Positions 5,977-12,900 are shown, numbered from the stretch's first letter. The stretch: 22,941 nt of DNA from a virus (IMGVR_UViG_3300035670_001297:1-22941); one strand, 5' to 3'. A program made the numbers and translations. The notes: a model not told the origin generated them from the sequence alone.

Positions 5977-6007
5977 GGTGGGGCGCCATTGCTGACGCCC
6001 CGGTTGA
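5977..6007 (-). repeat. 31-bp intergenic hairpin unit, copy 1
   Basis: This unit is identical over 31 bp to 6319-6349. Each holds a 6-bp stem (GGGGCG/CGCCCC) with a ten-base loop. It lies between the 95-aa and 71-aa genes, so the mRNA of the leftward operon would carry the hairpin just before the ribosome site. It could be a processing or stability element. Confidence 0.65.
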
Positions 6008-6295
6008 TTACCACGGCAGTTCGTCGTCGAGGACGTTCGGCTGGATCCTCTTTAGCCGACGGATCCAACTGTCGAAGTGCGAGTATTTCTCGACGAGCTC
6101 CGGGCTCTTGCCGTGCGTCGCCTCGTATGCGCGCAGGAAGATCGATGCATCGCAGTCTTCCTCGAGGTAGACGACGCTGCCTTGCTGGTAGCTGTAGCCC
6201 GAGAAGTCGCCGGGCATGAGACCGACCTTCTGCAACTCGGTGAACGAAACCTCGAGCCAAGCGTGGCCGGGATCGGTGTGGAACGTGAACGCCAT
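6008..6295 (-). CDS. Conserved phage protein, 95 aa
   Basis: I start at MAFTFHTDPGHAWLEVSFTE (ATG 6295-6293), with AAGGAG about eight to nine bases upstream. The longer frame reads through the hairpin repeat. The opening 'FHTDPGHAWLEV' and the later 'GYSYQQGSVVYLEEDCDASI' are familiar from hypothetical proteins in many phage and plasmid genomes. It appears to be a compact alpha/beta domain ending in a tryptophan-rich tail ('FDSWIRRLKRIQPNVLDDEL'). Function unknown. Copies of the 31-bp hairpin flank it on both sides. Confidence 0.78.
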   Translation of the reverse strand: MAFTFHTDPGHAWLEVSFTELQKVGLMPGDFSGYSYQQGSVVYLEEDCDASIFLRAYEATHGKSPELVEKYSHFDSWIRRLKRIQPNVLDDELPW

Positions 6296-6318
6296 GTCAG
6301 TTACTCCTTGCTGGGTGT

Positions 6319-6349
6319 GGTGGGGCGCCATTGCTGACGCCCCGGTTGA
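6319..6349 (-). repeat. 31-bp intergenic hairpin unit, copy 2
   Basis: This is the second exact copy of the unit at 5977-6007, lying between the 135-aa and 95-aa genes. Similar sequence continues past the repeat to the ribosome site (TGGGT, then AAGGAG), so the whole intergenic segment looks duplicated. Confidence 0.65.
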
Positions 6350-6350
6350 G

Positions 6351-6758
6351 TTACTTGTGATGCGTGAGCGCGTTGGTGGCCAGCTTCTGCATCAAGGCTG
6401 CGAGCGGGTTGACGAAGTCCGCATCGATCTCAAGATCCTCGGCCTTCGACTTGAGATCCTCGAGCGAGTTCACGAACTCCTTGATCTGAGCCTCTCGCAC
6501 GGTCGGCATCTCGCCGATGCGCTTCATCGCCTCGCGGAAGAAGTCAGCCGGGTCGGCGCTCCAGTCGACGTGCGAGTCTCTCACGAACTCGTATTCCGTG
6601 CTCGCAGCTTCCGTGAGGCGGTAGGCATACTCGAGCCGCGTCTGCGTGTAGGACTCACTATCTCGCACAACCAAGTCCGCGTTCGGCTGGTTGTACCCTT
6701 TCGCAGTGAGCGCCGCGACGATGGCATCGAGCTGGTTCCGAATCTCTTGAACGTCCAT
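6351..6758 (-). CDS. Unknown helical protein, 135 aa, first gene of second leftward operon
   Basis: I start at MDVQEIRNQLDAIVAALTAK (ATG 6758-6756), preceded by ACGGAGACAGCT. A longer form from a GTG at 6791 is possible. The product is helical and acidic, with 'SLEDLKSKAEDLEIDADFVN' near the C-terminus suggesting a coiled coil. It is first in the group of five leftward genes and next to the large divergent gap, so its promoter must lie in 6759-7035. No family recognised. Confidence 0.72.
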   Translation of the reverse strand: MDVQEIRNQLDAIVAALTAKGYNQPNADLVVRDSESYTQTRLEYAYRLTEAASTEYEFVRDSHVDWSADPADFFREAMKRIGEMPTVREAQIKEFVNSLEDLKSKAEDLEIDADFVNPLAALMQKLATNALTHHK

Positions 6759-6876
6759 AGCTGTCTCCGTGGGTTGAGTTACTTTCTTCACGCGCGCAAC
6801 GGCTCCACCGCCTACCGCGCGAGGAGGGGCGGAGCGGCAAACCCGCTCGCAGTCAACGCCCCGAAGCCCGGAGGGT

Positions 6877-7032
6877 CAAAGTTTTTCCAGAGCGGTTGGG
6901 ACGCCAGCGCTGTAATAATTGGTGATCGAAGCTCGGTGGCTGAACGCAACGCCGAGACGCCCGACCTTCGATCAGGAATTGTTACAGCGCGGGCTAAGAG
7001 AGCCAAGCAGCAGTCGCTCTGGAAAAAGTTTG
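6877..7032. repeat. Nested long inverted repeat, possible cruciform or RNA structure
   Basis: Outer arms of 18 bp (6877-6894 and 7015-7032) match with one mismatch. Inner arms of 25 bp (6907-6931 and 6966-6990) match at 22 positions, one more being a G-T wobble. Inside lies a perfect 5-bp stem, CTCGG (6932-6936) with CCGAG (6952-6956). A side hairpin GGCT/AGCC sits at 6992-7004. Together these can fold as a branched structure in DNA or RNA. The element lies between divergent transcription units, so it is not an ordinary terminator. An origin, operator cluster or attachment site are open possibilities. Confidence 0.65.
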
Positions 7033-7037
7033 AGGGC

Positions 7038-7080
7038 TTGACGGAGAGTCGGGTTTGATCGCTATAATGACGCGATCAAG
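7038..7080 (+). promoter_or_regulatory. Sigma-70-like promoter with -10 inside a palindromic operator
   Basis: TTGACG (7038-7043) and a perfect TATAAT (7063-7068) are separated by 19 bases, longer than ideal. The -10 lies in the loop of a perfect dyad: TTGATCGC (7055-7062) and GCGATCAA (7072-7079). A repressor bound to this dyad would cover the -10 and start site. Transcription would begin near 7075 and run into the structured region. Confidence 0.55.
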
Positions 7081-7443
7081 CCGGTCGGCGCGTGGAGGCG
7101 CTGTGTGTGTGTAAGGTCTCAGCGGTGTGCAACGGGAACAGCAACGGTGCATCAAGAGCTGAGGTCCGATGCAACCTAGACTTGCGTCAGGGACACTCAC
7201 CCGTAAGGGCCGAGACCGAAGGGCTCGGTTCATGAGTGGCCCGCCCGGACGCCCAGAAATCCTAGGGCATGACCCCTAAAATATCTGCGAGCGCTGGCCC
7301 ATCCATGCAGCCAGCAGCGCACCTGACCACGGGCCACGGTCTGAGCAGCTCGATGCCCGGCCCGCTGACCGCGCGCCTCGGGGTTACTGGAACGGATCCG
7401 GGGCATCAATTGCACACCACCGGGGAGGGGGACCCCCCTTTTT
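7075..7443 (+). ncRNA. Candidate structured non-coding RNA, about 370 nt, unknown class
   Basis: The stretch starts at a promoter and ends at a terminator-like hairpin, and has no supported gene. Helices that can be read directly: GAGGCGC (7095-7101) with GCGCCTC (7373-7379); CTCAGC (7118-7123) with GCTGAG (7158-7163); GGTGTGCAA (7124-7132) with TTGCACACC (7410-7418), which would make a pseudoknot with the previous helix; GATGCAA (7168-7174) with TTGCGTC (7182-7188). There is also a three-way junction, where the stem 7190-7199/7233-7242 encloses CCC-GTAA-GGG (GNRA-type loop) and CCGAG/CTCGG. I cannot match it to tmRNA, 6S, RNase P or a group I intron. It could be a regulatory RNA or the leader of the gapR-like gene. 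Confidence 0.5.
7426..7443 (+). terminator. Candidate Rho-independent terminator
   Basis: A 5-bp stem AGGGG/CCCCT with a GACC loop is followed by TTTT. The stem is short but nearly all G-C. It would end the transcript from the promoter at 7038-7080 before the gapR-like gene. Confidence 0.45.
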
Positions 7444-7580
7444 CCGGGCGGGTTGTTCTGCGTGCGACCTTTATTGTTAGGTCGGCAAAAAATTTCGGGT
7501 GTAATTTCATTTGACTTGTTGGTAACCCCCAAGTACCAAGGTCCGAGGATCAAGCAACGACGGCAACGGTCCACGAACCA

Positions 7581-7620
7581 CCCACGTTTGACCCACGACT
7601 TTCCCACGTTTGACCCACGA
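7581..7620 (+). repeat. Two 18-bp direct repeats upstream of the gapR-like gene
   Basis: CCCACGTTTGACCCACGA occurs at 7581-7598 and 7603-7620, a 22-bp period of two helical turns. Each repeat contains CCCACG and CCCACGA half-sites. They end 19 bases before the ATG of the gapR-like gene, so they probably form an operator for it, possibly autoregulatory. The stretch 7444-7580 holds a CGACCT/AGGTCG hairpin (7464-7483) and nothing else I can name. Confidence 0.55.
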
Positions 7621-7638
7621 GCTGAGGAGCGAGCAGAG

Positions 7639-7929
7639 ATGGCAGTGATACCGATGAAGATGGACCCTGATTTTGCGGAGATGGAGAGCAAGGCGCTTTC
7701 GACGATTGAGGCGGATTTGCGGTTGATGGTTGCGGAGATAGAGGCTGGTGAGGCTGCGAAGGCGGATGCGGCACGGGATGTGAAGGATTCGTATTTGGTT
7801 GCGAAGTCGAAGGGGTTTAATGTGAAGGCGCTGCGTCGGTTGATTGCGTTACGGAGGAAGGATGCTGCTGCGGAGGCGGAGATTGAGGACGCGGTAAGGC
7901 TTTACAAGCGCTGCATGAGTATGCTATAG
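7639..7929 (+). CDS. gapR: GapR-like (DUF2312) DNA-binding protein
   Basis: The 96-aa product ends with 'ARDVKDSYLVAKSKGFNVKALRRLIALRRKD' (about residues 45-75) and 'RLYKRCMSML'. This matches the pattern of Caulobacter GapR, where a long helix is followed by 'I.EVYAEAKGNGFDVK.L....R.RK.D'. GapR is a nucleoid protein that clamps overtwisted DNA and helps topoisomerases. I chose the ATG at 7639, with GAGGAG nine bases upstream. A shorter start at 7654 is possible. The gene stands alone between a direct-repeat operator and a strong terminator. A phage copy could manage supercoiling during replication or compete with the host protein. This gene is the best clue to an alphaproteobacterial host. 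Confidence 0.82.
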   Translation: MAVIPMKMDPDFAEMESKALSTIEADLRLMVAEIEAGEAAKADAARDVKDSYLVAKSKGFNVKALRRLIALRRKDAAAEAEIEDAVRLYKRCMSML

Positions 7930-7993
7930 GTTGTGAGCAAGTGGCTGATTGGGGTTGGTGGGCCTTGCTGCACTGACGCCTGATCTGGTCCCG

Positions 7994-8053
7994 GGCCCAA
8001 GGTCCACGGCAGGCCCTCCCCCGTGCCGTGGCCCTTGGGCCTGTCTTGTTTTT
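7994..8053 (+). terminator. Strong Rho-independent terminator after the gapR-like gene
   Basis: An 18-bp stem with one mismatch (7994-8011 pairing with 8024-8041) and a 12-base loop is followed by TGTC and TTGTTTTT. The left arm contains CCAAGGTCC, a 9-mer repeated in other gaps of this window. Confidence 0.8.
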
Positions 8054-8082
8054 GTGCGGTTTTTCTGGTTTAGTCCGTCGTC

Positions 8083-8448
8083 ATGGAGACGGTGGATATC
8101 TCACGTGGTGGGGAGTATCTGGTTGCGCATGTCTTGGAGACGTGCGGTGTGCGGGTTATTCGGGTTGATTTGAGTGGTCATGACTTGTGGTGTCGGACGC
8201 CGAGCAACCGCCTTGTGACGGTACAGGTGAAGGCGTCTGCGAAGGCTCGGGACGGGCAGAATGGTTCTGCTTCGCGGTATGAGTTTTACGACCGGCAGGG
8301 TGGGATGAAGCCGGACGTGTATGGGTTTGTGGCGTTGGATTTGGGGTTGGTGTTGTTTACGGCGGAGATGGGGAAGCGGCGGAGTATTGTGGCGTCGTCG
8401 TTTACGGATGAGGCGATGCTGGCTTCGGTTGCGAGATTCTTCTACTGA
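8083..8448 (+). CDS. PD-(D/E)XK-like nuclease, 121 aa
   Basis: The sequence 'SRGGEYLVAHVLETCGVRVI' (E11), 'SGHDLWCRTPSNRLVTVQVK' (D34 and Q48-x-K50) has the layout of small PD-(D/E)XK nucleases in which the third motif is QxK instead of ExK. The C-terminal half, 'DVYGFVALDLGLVLFTAEMG', also fits this group. These proteins usually act as endonucleases on duplex or branched DNA, but the role here is unknown. No clear ribosome site precedes the ATG. TTGTTT and TTTAGT 17 bases apart lie directly upstream, so a leaderless transcript is possible. It follows the terminator at 7994-8053. Confidence 0.65.
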   Translation: METVDISRGGEYLVAHVLETCGVRVIRVDLSGHDLWCRTPSNRLVTVQVKASAKARDGQNGSASRYEFYDRQGGMKPDVYGFVALDLGLVLFTAEMGKRRSIVASSFTDEAMLASVARFFY

Positions 8449-8465
8449 GGGTATAGTTCCGTGGT

Positions 8466-8478
8466 CCGTGGACCTTGG
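8466..8478 (+). promoter_or_regulatory. CCGTGGACCTTGG motif, shared with other gaps
   Basis: These 13 bases are the exact reverse complement of 7997-8009, in the terminator stem. The inner GGACCTTGG also occurs at 3126-3134 and, inverted, at 7536-7544. All four lie between genes. Here the motif lies just upstream of the ribosome site of the first late gene. Confidence 0.4.
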
Positions 8479-8493
8479 CCCTAGGAGGGTATG

Positions 8494-8808
8494 ATGCCGA
8501 AGAAGATGAATGCGATGTCGAGGGGCCGAGCTGCGAAGGGTTCGCGGGAGTTGCGTGAGATGCGCAATGTCCGTGAGAGTTCGGATGCGGCGATGCGGTT
8601 TCAGGGCGAGGAGTTGGAGCGTGAGCGGATGCTCATGAAGGAGCCTGTTCTGATCCCTCCGATGCGCCCGAAGAAGTTCAAGGCTGGTGGGATGGTTGAC
8701 TACGACGCCAAGATGGCGATGCTGGACTATCCCGGGACCAAGGGTGTGAGCATGCCGGATGCTGGGAAGCAGCAGCTGACGGGTAAGGGTTTCCGGGGCA
8801 CGTTCTGA
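8494..8808 (+). CDS. Unknown virion-region protein, 104 aa
   Basis: TAGGAGG lies five bases before the ATG at 8494; an ATG at 8491 is also possible but very close to the ribosome site. The N-terminal half is basic and helical (SRGRAAKGSRELREMRNVRE). Residue 51 onward has the motif EPVLIPPMRP, then KKFKAGGMVDYD, and the protein ends GKGFRGTF. The first motif is shared with the genes at 1419 and 8808. The GGMV...F.G.F ending resembles the small protein at 19032-19235. It overlaps the transglycosylase gene as TGATG. It is the first gene of the late operon; function unknown. Confidence 0.75.
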   Translation: MPKKMNAMSRGRAAKGSRELREMRNVRESSDAAMRFQGEELERERMLMKEPVLIPPMRPKKFKAGGMVDYDAKMAMLDYPGTKGVSMPDAGKQQLTGKGFRGTF

Positions 8809-9413
8809 TGAACGAGCGTCAGCTGTACGATCTGGCGGAGCAGATGGCTAACCGGTACGGGGTTAGCCCTGATGTGTATCGTCGGATGATACAGCAGGAG
8901 AGCGGGTTCAACCCGAAGGCTGTGAACAAGCGGACGGGTGCGACGGGCATTGCGCAGGTTATGTCGGGGACGGCCCGAGATCCGGGGTACGGGGTCAAAC
9001 CGCTGGAGGATCGGTTTGATCCTGTAGACAGTTTGCGGTTTGGCGCTGAGTACTTGGCGGCGATGCTGAAGAAGTTTGACGGGGACTACCGGCTGGCGTT
9101 GGCGGCGTACAACGCTGGACCGGGCACTGTGGAGAAGGCTGGTGGGGTTCCTCAGATCGATGAGACGCAGGCTTACGTCCAGAGCATCCTTTCTACTAAG
9201 ATACCGCCTCAGCGTCCTGCTGGTCTTGTTCCGAGTACGCCTCGAGGCCCTGTTCCGATCCCTCCGCCGAGGCCTTCTGAGCCTGAAATTGAGGACGAGA
9301 TCGAGTCTGTCCCGATTCCGCCGCCTCGTCCGGTGGGCATAGCGCAGATTCGGACGCCTCAGATGGCTGCGAGGCCTGTGATGACGGCGATGGAGCGTCT
9401 TCAGCGTGGATAG
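8808..9413 (+). CDS. Lytic transglycosylase (SLT domain) with Pro-rich tail
   Basis: Residues 1-125 form a family 1 SLT domain. The catalytic glutamate is E31 in 'RRMIQQESGFNPKAVN', followed by 'GATGIAQVM' and 'LALAAYNAGPGTVEK'. The enzyme cleaves the glycan strand of peptidoglycan, forming anhydro ends. In a late operon it most likely acts as a virion-associated enzyme opening the wall during DNA entry. The tail (about residues 130-201) carries GPVPIPPPRP and SVPIPPPRP, the same motif as two other proteins here, and may tether the enzyme to a partner. No signal peptide is visible. Confidence 0.88.
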   Translation: MNERQLYDLAEQMANRYGVSPDVYRRMIQQESGFNPKAVNKRTGATGIAQVMSGTARDPGYGVKPLEDRFDPVDSLRFGAEYLAAMLKKFDGDYRLALAAYNAGPGTVEKAGGVPQIDETQAYVQSILSTKIPPQRPAGLVPSTPRGPVPIPPPRPSEPEIEDEIESVPIPPPRPVGIAQIRTPQMAARPVMTAMERLQRG

Positions 9414-9594
9414 ATGCCTGTTTTGCGGGGCATTTGCGGCCAAAATCCACGTGCATGGGCATTTTCAGTGTGCTAGTTGTGGGCAGAATGTGGATCCATG
9501 CTGCTCCGGAGAGGTTTGTGACCCCGAAGAACGCATTTTTGGACGCGGTGAGGTTGTGGACAACGACGGAACCGTACTCGAAGTACCCGAGTGA
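9406..9594 (+). CDS. Zinc-ribbon miniprotein, 62 aa
   Basis: A GTG at 9406 starts a frame reading VDRCLFCGAFAAKIHVHGHF, then QCASCGQNVDPCCSGEVCDP. The C4-x2-C7 and C22-x2-C25 pairs form a classic zinc ribbon, with extra cysteines at 32, 33 and 38. GGAG lies about ten bases upstream. The gene overlaps the transglycosylase stop by 8 bases, and its last third overlaps the start of the next gene in another frame by about 107 bases. I favour it as real because the cysteine spacing is too regular for chance. Function unknown. Confidence 0.6.
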   Translation: MDRCLFCGAFAAKIHVHGHFQCASCGQNVDPCCSGEVCDPEERIFGRGEVVDNDGTVLEVPE

Positions 9595-9919
9595 GCGCAT
9601 TGGGTGGCAGTTGGTCCCTGCTTTTGAGCATGGGAAGCTGCGAGTGTACTACCGAGGGGACGATCCGGTCGGTTTTGTGACGTGGACGTGGCTCACGAGG
9701 CGTGAGTTCGAGACGCGTGACTACTCTGGAGTGAAGGTTTTCGCCCGAGAGGGTGGCGAAGTGCTCTACATCCCCAACATGATTGCGCCTTACGGGCGTT
9801 CTGATGTATTCTTCATCGCGAAAGACATCCGGCGGCACTTGTCGGAGCTCTATCCGGAGGCCCCCGTGGCGTTGTCTCGGCGTCGGGAGCGTGTTGGCAG
9901 CTACGCTAGGAGAGACTGA
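9488..9919 (+). CDS. HlyC-type toxin acyltransferase family protein, probably lacking catalytic residues
   Basis: From about residue 16 the sequence follows the RTX toxin lysine-acyltransferase (HlyC) pattern: 'NAFLDAVRLWTTTEPYSKYP', 'WQLVPAFEHGKLRVYYRGDDP', 'VGFVTWTWLTRREFE', 'LYIPNMIAPYGRSDVFFIAK'. HlyC enzymes acylate lysines of pore-forming toxins. From memory, HlyC uses His23 in 'NSPLHRNWP' and Asp92 in 'FIDWIAPFG'. By-eye alignment puts Tyr30 and Asn97 in those places, so this member may be inactive or have a new role. I use the ATG at 9488 (143 aa); earlier starts at 9455 or a TTG at 9434 are possible. The gene ends in a TGATG overlap with the 1415-aa gene. Confidence 0.62.
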   Translation: MWIHAAPERFVTPKNAFLDAVRLWTTTEPYSKYPSERIGWQLVPAFEHGKLRVYYRGDDPVGFVTWTWLTRREFETRDYSGVKVFAREGGEVLYIPNMIAPYGRSDVFFIAKDIRRHLSELYPEAPVALSRRRERVGSYARRD

Positions 9920-12900
9920 TGCTGAGACTGCTGGGTTTTGGTGCGGATCGCCGGGTTTTCGGGGGTGGGAGCGAGGGTTCGGGGGCTTCATCTGATGCTC
10001 CGGCTCCCGCTCCTCCACCTGCTCCCGCCCCTCAGGCGATGACGTCACAGGTTTCCAGCGGTCGCGGAACCATTCAGGCCACTGCTCCTCCCACGACGAC
10101 GACGATAAACACGCCTGCAGGGCCAAAAACCGTCTCGACGGCTCCAGCTCCTCCGAGCACGACAGTTCAGGTCAAGACCACGGCGGAGCTTCGCGCGGAA
10201 AAAGAGGCCAAGGATGCCGCTGCGGCGAAGGCGGCGCAGGATAGGGTCAATGAGATCCTCGCCCAGCAGAACGACCGCGACGACCGAGCCCCTGCCGGGA
10301 CGTATACGGGGACGGGAACCACGGCCAAACCGCCGACTCCGAGCACAACGACCGGATCGGGGACGGGAACTACGACGTCTTCGGTCCCCAAAACGTCTAC
10401 GGACAGGGCTGTCGCAGAGATGATTGCTGGCAGGGGAACTACCCCCGTCGTAGGCAACTTCGACGACGAGTACGCGCGTCTGAACCTGCTGGGCGGCATC
10501 CCTGACTACGCGATCAAGGAGTACACGACGACGGGCAGGGTCATTCCCGGATACGAGACGCTGGTCAGCAACTACAACGCGGATCGGCAGAGAGAGAGTG
10601 ACCTTCAACGTCAGCAGGAGGAGCAGGCGAGGGCGGCTGAGGCACTTCGTCAGCAGCAAGCTGAGGCGGCTCGACAGGCGGAGTTGAAGCGTCAGCAGGA
10701 GGAGCAGGCGAGGGCGGCTGAAGCCCTTCGTCAGCAGCAAGCTGAGGCGGCTCGACAGGCGGAGTTGAAGCGTCAGCAGGAGGAGCAGGCGAGGGCGGCT
10801 GAAGCCCTTCGTCAGCAACAACTTGAGGCGGCTCGACAGGCGGAGTTGAGACGTCAGCAGGAGGAGCAGGCGAGGGCGGCTGAAGCCCTTCGTCAGCAAC
10901 AACTTGAGGCGGCTCGACAGGCGGAGTTGAGACGTCAGCAGGAGGAGCAGGCGAGGGCGGCTGAAGCCCTTCGTCAACAGCAGGTGGCAGCGGCGAGAGA
11001 GGCCGCAGAGCGCGCTGCACAAGAGGCGGCACAACTGACGCGAGAGCCTACGCCGTATACTTCTCCTTCGGGGATTGACTATAGCGTCACGGCCACTGGT
11101 CGTCCGTATGGTGAACCCGGGGGTATGGACGGTTCGTTGGGGCTCTACGTCAGCGGGGCAGAGGCTGCGCTGGGACCGGATACGGGAATACTGTACGGGG
11201 ATCTGCCTGATTACTACGGGTCGTATGGGGCGGATCTTGGGGTCACCCCGGGCTACAGCTTTAACCCGGCGACAGGCCGCGTTGAGCCCAACCCGGTCGT
11301 GGACCTCGGTGAGATCAGCATTCCGCCGGAGGAGCAGGACCCATTCGACTTCTCGAATGTGGAGCTTCCTAGGGACTGGGTTGAATCCGTTGAACAGAAC
11401 CTTGTTCGAAACCCAGAGACGGGACGACTTGAGCCGTCAGAATCCCCCACAATGGAGAGCCTGTACGACACGCTCTACGAGAACTTGGTGGGCGTTGGCG
11501 AGGCCGACACGTTCGGCGAGCGCCTAGGTCAGGGGATCAATGACCTAGGCACGCAGTTCGTGTCTGGTGTTGCGACGACGGCTGCAAACACGGTTTCGAC
11601 GCTGGGCAACATCGCGAACTACCTGTCGGACGGCGGCACTAAAAGCATCGAGATGGACACCGATCCGGTGACCGGGGAGACCTTCTTCAGGGAAGTGACG
11701 GGGCCGGTGACGGGCAACCCGCTTCAGAGCGTCTACGACGAGCTGATGCAGTTCTCGCAGGACTTCAAGGCGGAGAACCTGAGCGAGACGGCGAAGGCGG
11801 CGCTGAGGGGGACGGTTATCTCGGGGGACATCTTCAACCCCAGCGCTGGCATAAGCCTCGGCGACGACCCGAGCATGTTCGGTTTGATCTTGCAGGTTGC
11901 CGAGGTTGTTCCGTCGCTGCTGGGTCCGTTGGCCGTGAGCCGGTACAGCACGATTGCTGGCATGGGAACCGCCGGGGTGATTGCGGCGGGCGACCTCGAG
12001 CAAGATGCGCGGACCTACATGCGTGAACTGGCCAGCAGTGGCCAGATGCAGAACCTGCCTGCGTATCAGGAACTGATCGACCAAGGATTCAGCCCTGCTG
12101 AGGCTGCTCAAGCGCTGGAGAACAACGCGTCGCAGTGGGCGGCTACGGTTGGCGCGCCGATTGCGGCGCTGGCTGGCGGTGCGTTCAATAAGGTTGCGAG
12201 CACCACCTTCACGCGTGGGCTCCTTTCGAAGGGTCTTGTTGACGGGACGCTGGCCAAGGGCGCGAATATCGCCGGGAAGGCGGCGGCTGGTTCGGCCATC
12301 GAGAGCGTGACGGAGGTTCTGGAGAACACGAGCGCGAAGCTCGCCACGAACTTGGGCGTTGGGACTGACCGTAACATCACCGAGAACAGCTTCCGAGAGG
12401 CGGTCCTTGGTGCGATGGGCGGTCTCACCGCGTCGGTTGGCGGGTCTGGCGCTGTTCCGGTGGACCCCGGAACGGGCGCCCCGCCTGCTCCGTACACGGC
12501 TCTTTCTTCGATCAACAACCCGCTGCTGGATCAGGCGGACAAGTCGAGGGTCCAGACCCTGCTGGACACGTCCGGGCCTGCTGCGTCGGCGGGTACGGGC
12601 CTTACCTTCAATCAGGACACCGGCCAGTACGAGGAGGTCACGCGCGGGCTTGACCTGATTGGGGACTATGTCAGGCAAGGGGACGGGACGTTCGATCTGC
12701 TGTTCCCGGACACAGAGACGGCGCGGAATGTTGCGGACGATCTCGGCATCAGCACGGCTGGCCTGTCTGGGGATCAGATCGCCAAGTCGATTGCTGACAA
12801 GTTCGGCGCGGCGGGCGGAAACATCGGGCCGGGCGAGGCGCTGCTTGGGACTACAGAGCCTGTCACGGGAGAAGCCGGAGCTGGGACGACTGGCGCGGGC

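Noticed and set aside
6921-6990. Possible tRNA, because one frame reads SSVAERNAETP as translated tRNA D-arms often do and TTCGATC resembles a T-loop
   Set aside because: No 5-bp T-stem flanks TTCGATC, the D-stem has a mismatch and no acceptor pairs at the right distance. The long inverted repeat explains the pairing better.
7269-7514. Rightward ORF of 81 aa within the 880-base gap
   Set aside because: It has poor ribosome-site support, reads straight through the terminator hairpin and T-run at 7426-7443, and shows no recognisable protein pattern.
10609-11010. CRISPR-like array
   Set aside because: The units are contiguous 81-bp tandem repeats in frame with no unique spacers; they encode a coiled coil.
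11545-12678. Leftward 377-aa ORF
   Set aside because: It is entirely antisense to the 1415-aa gene, Arg-rich and without start signals; a GC-driven shadow frame.
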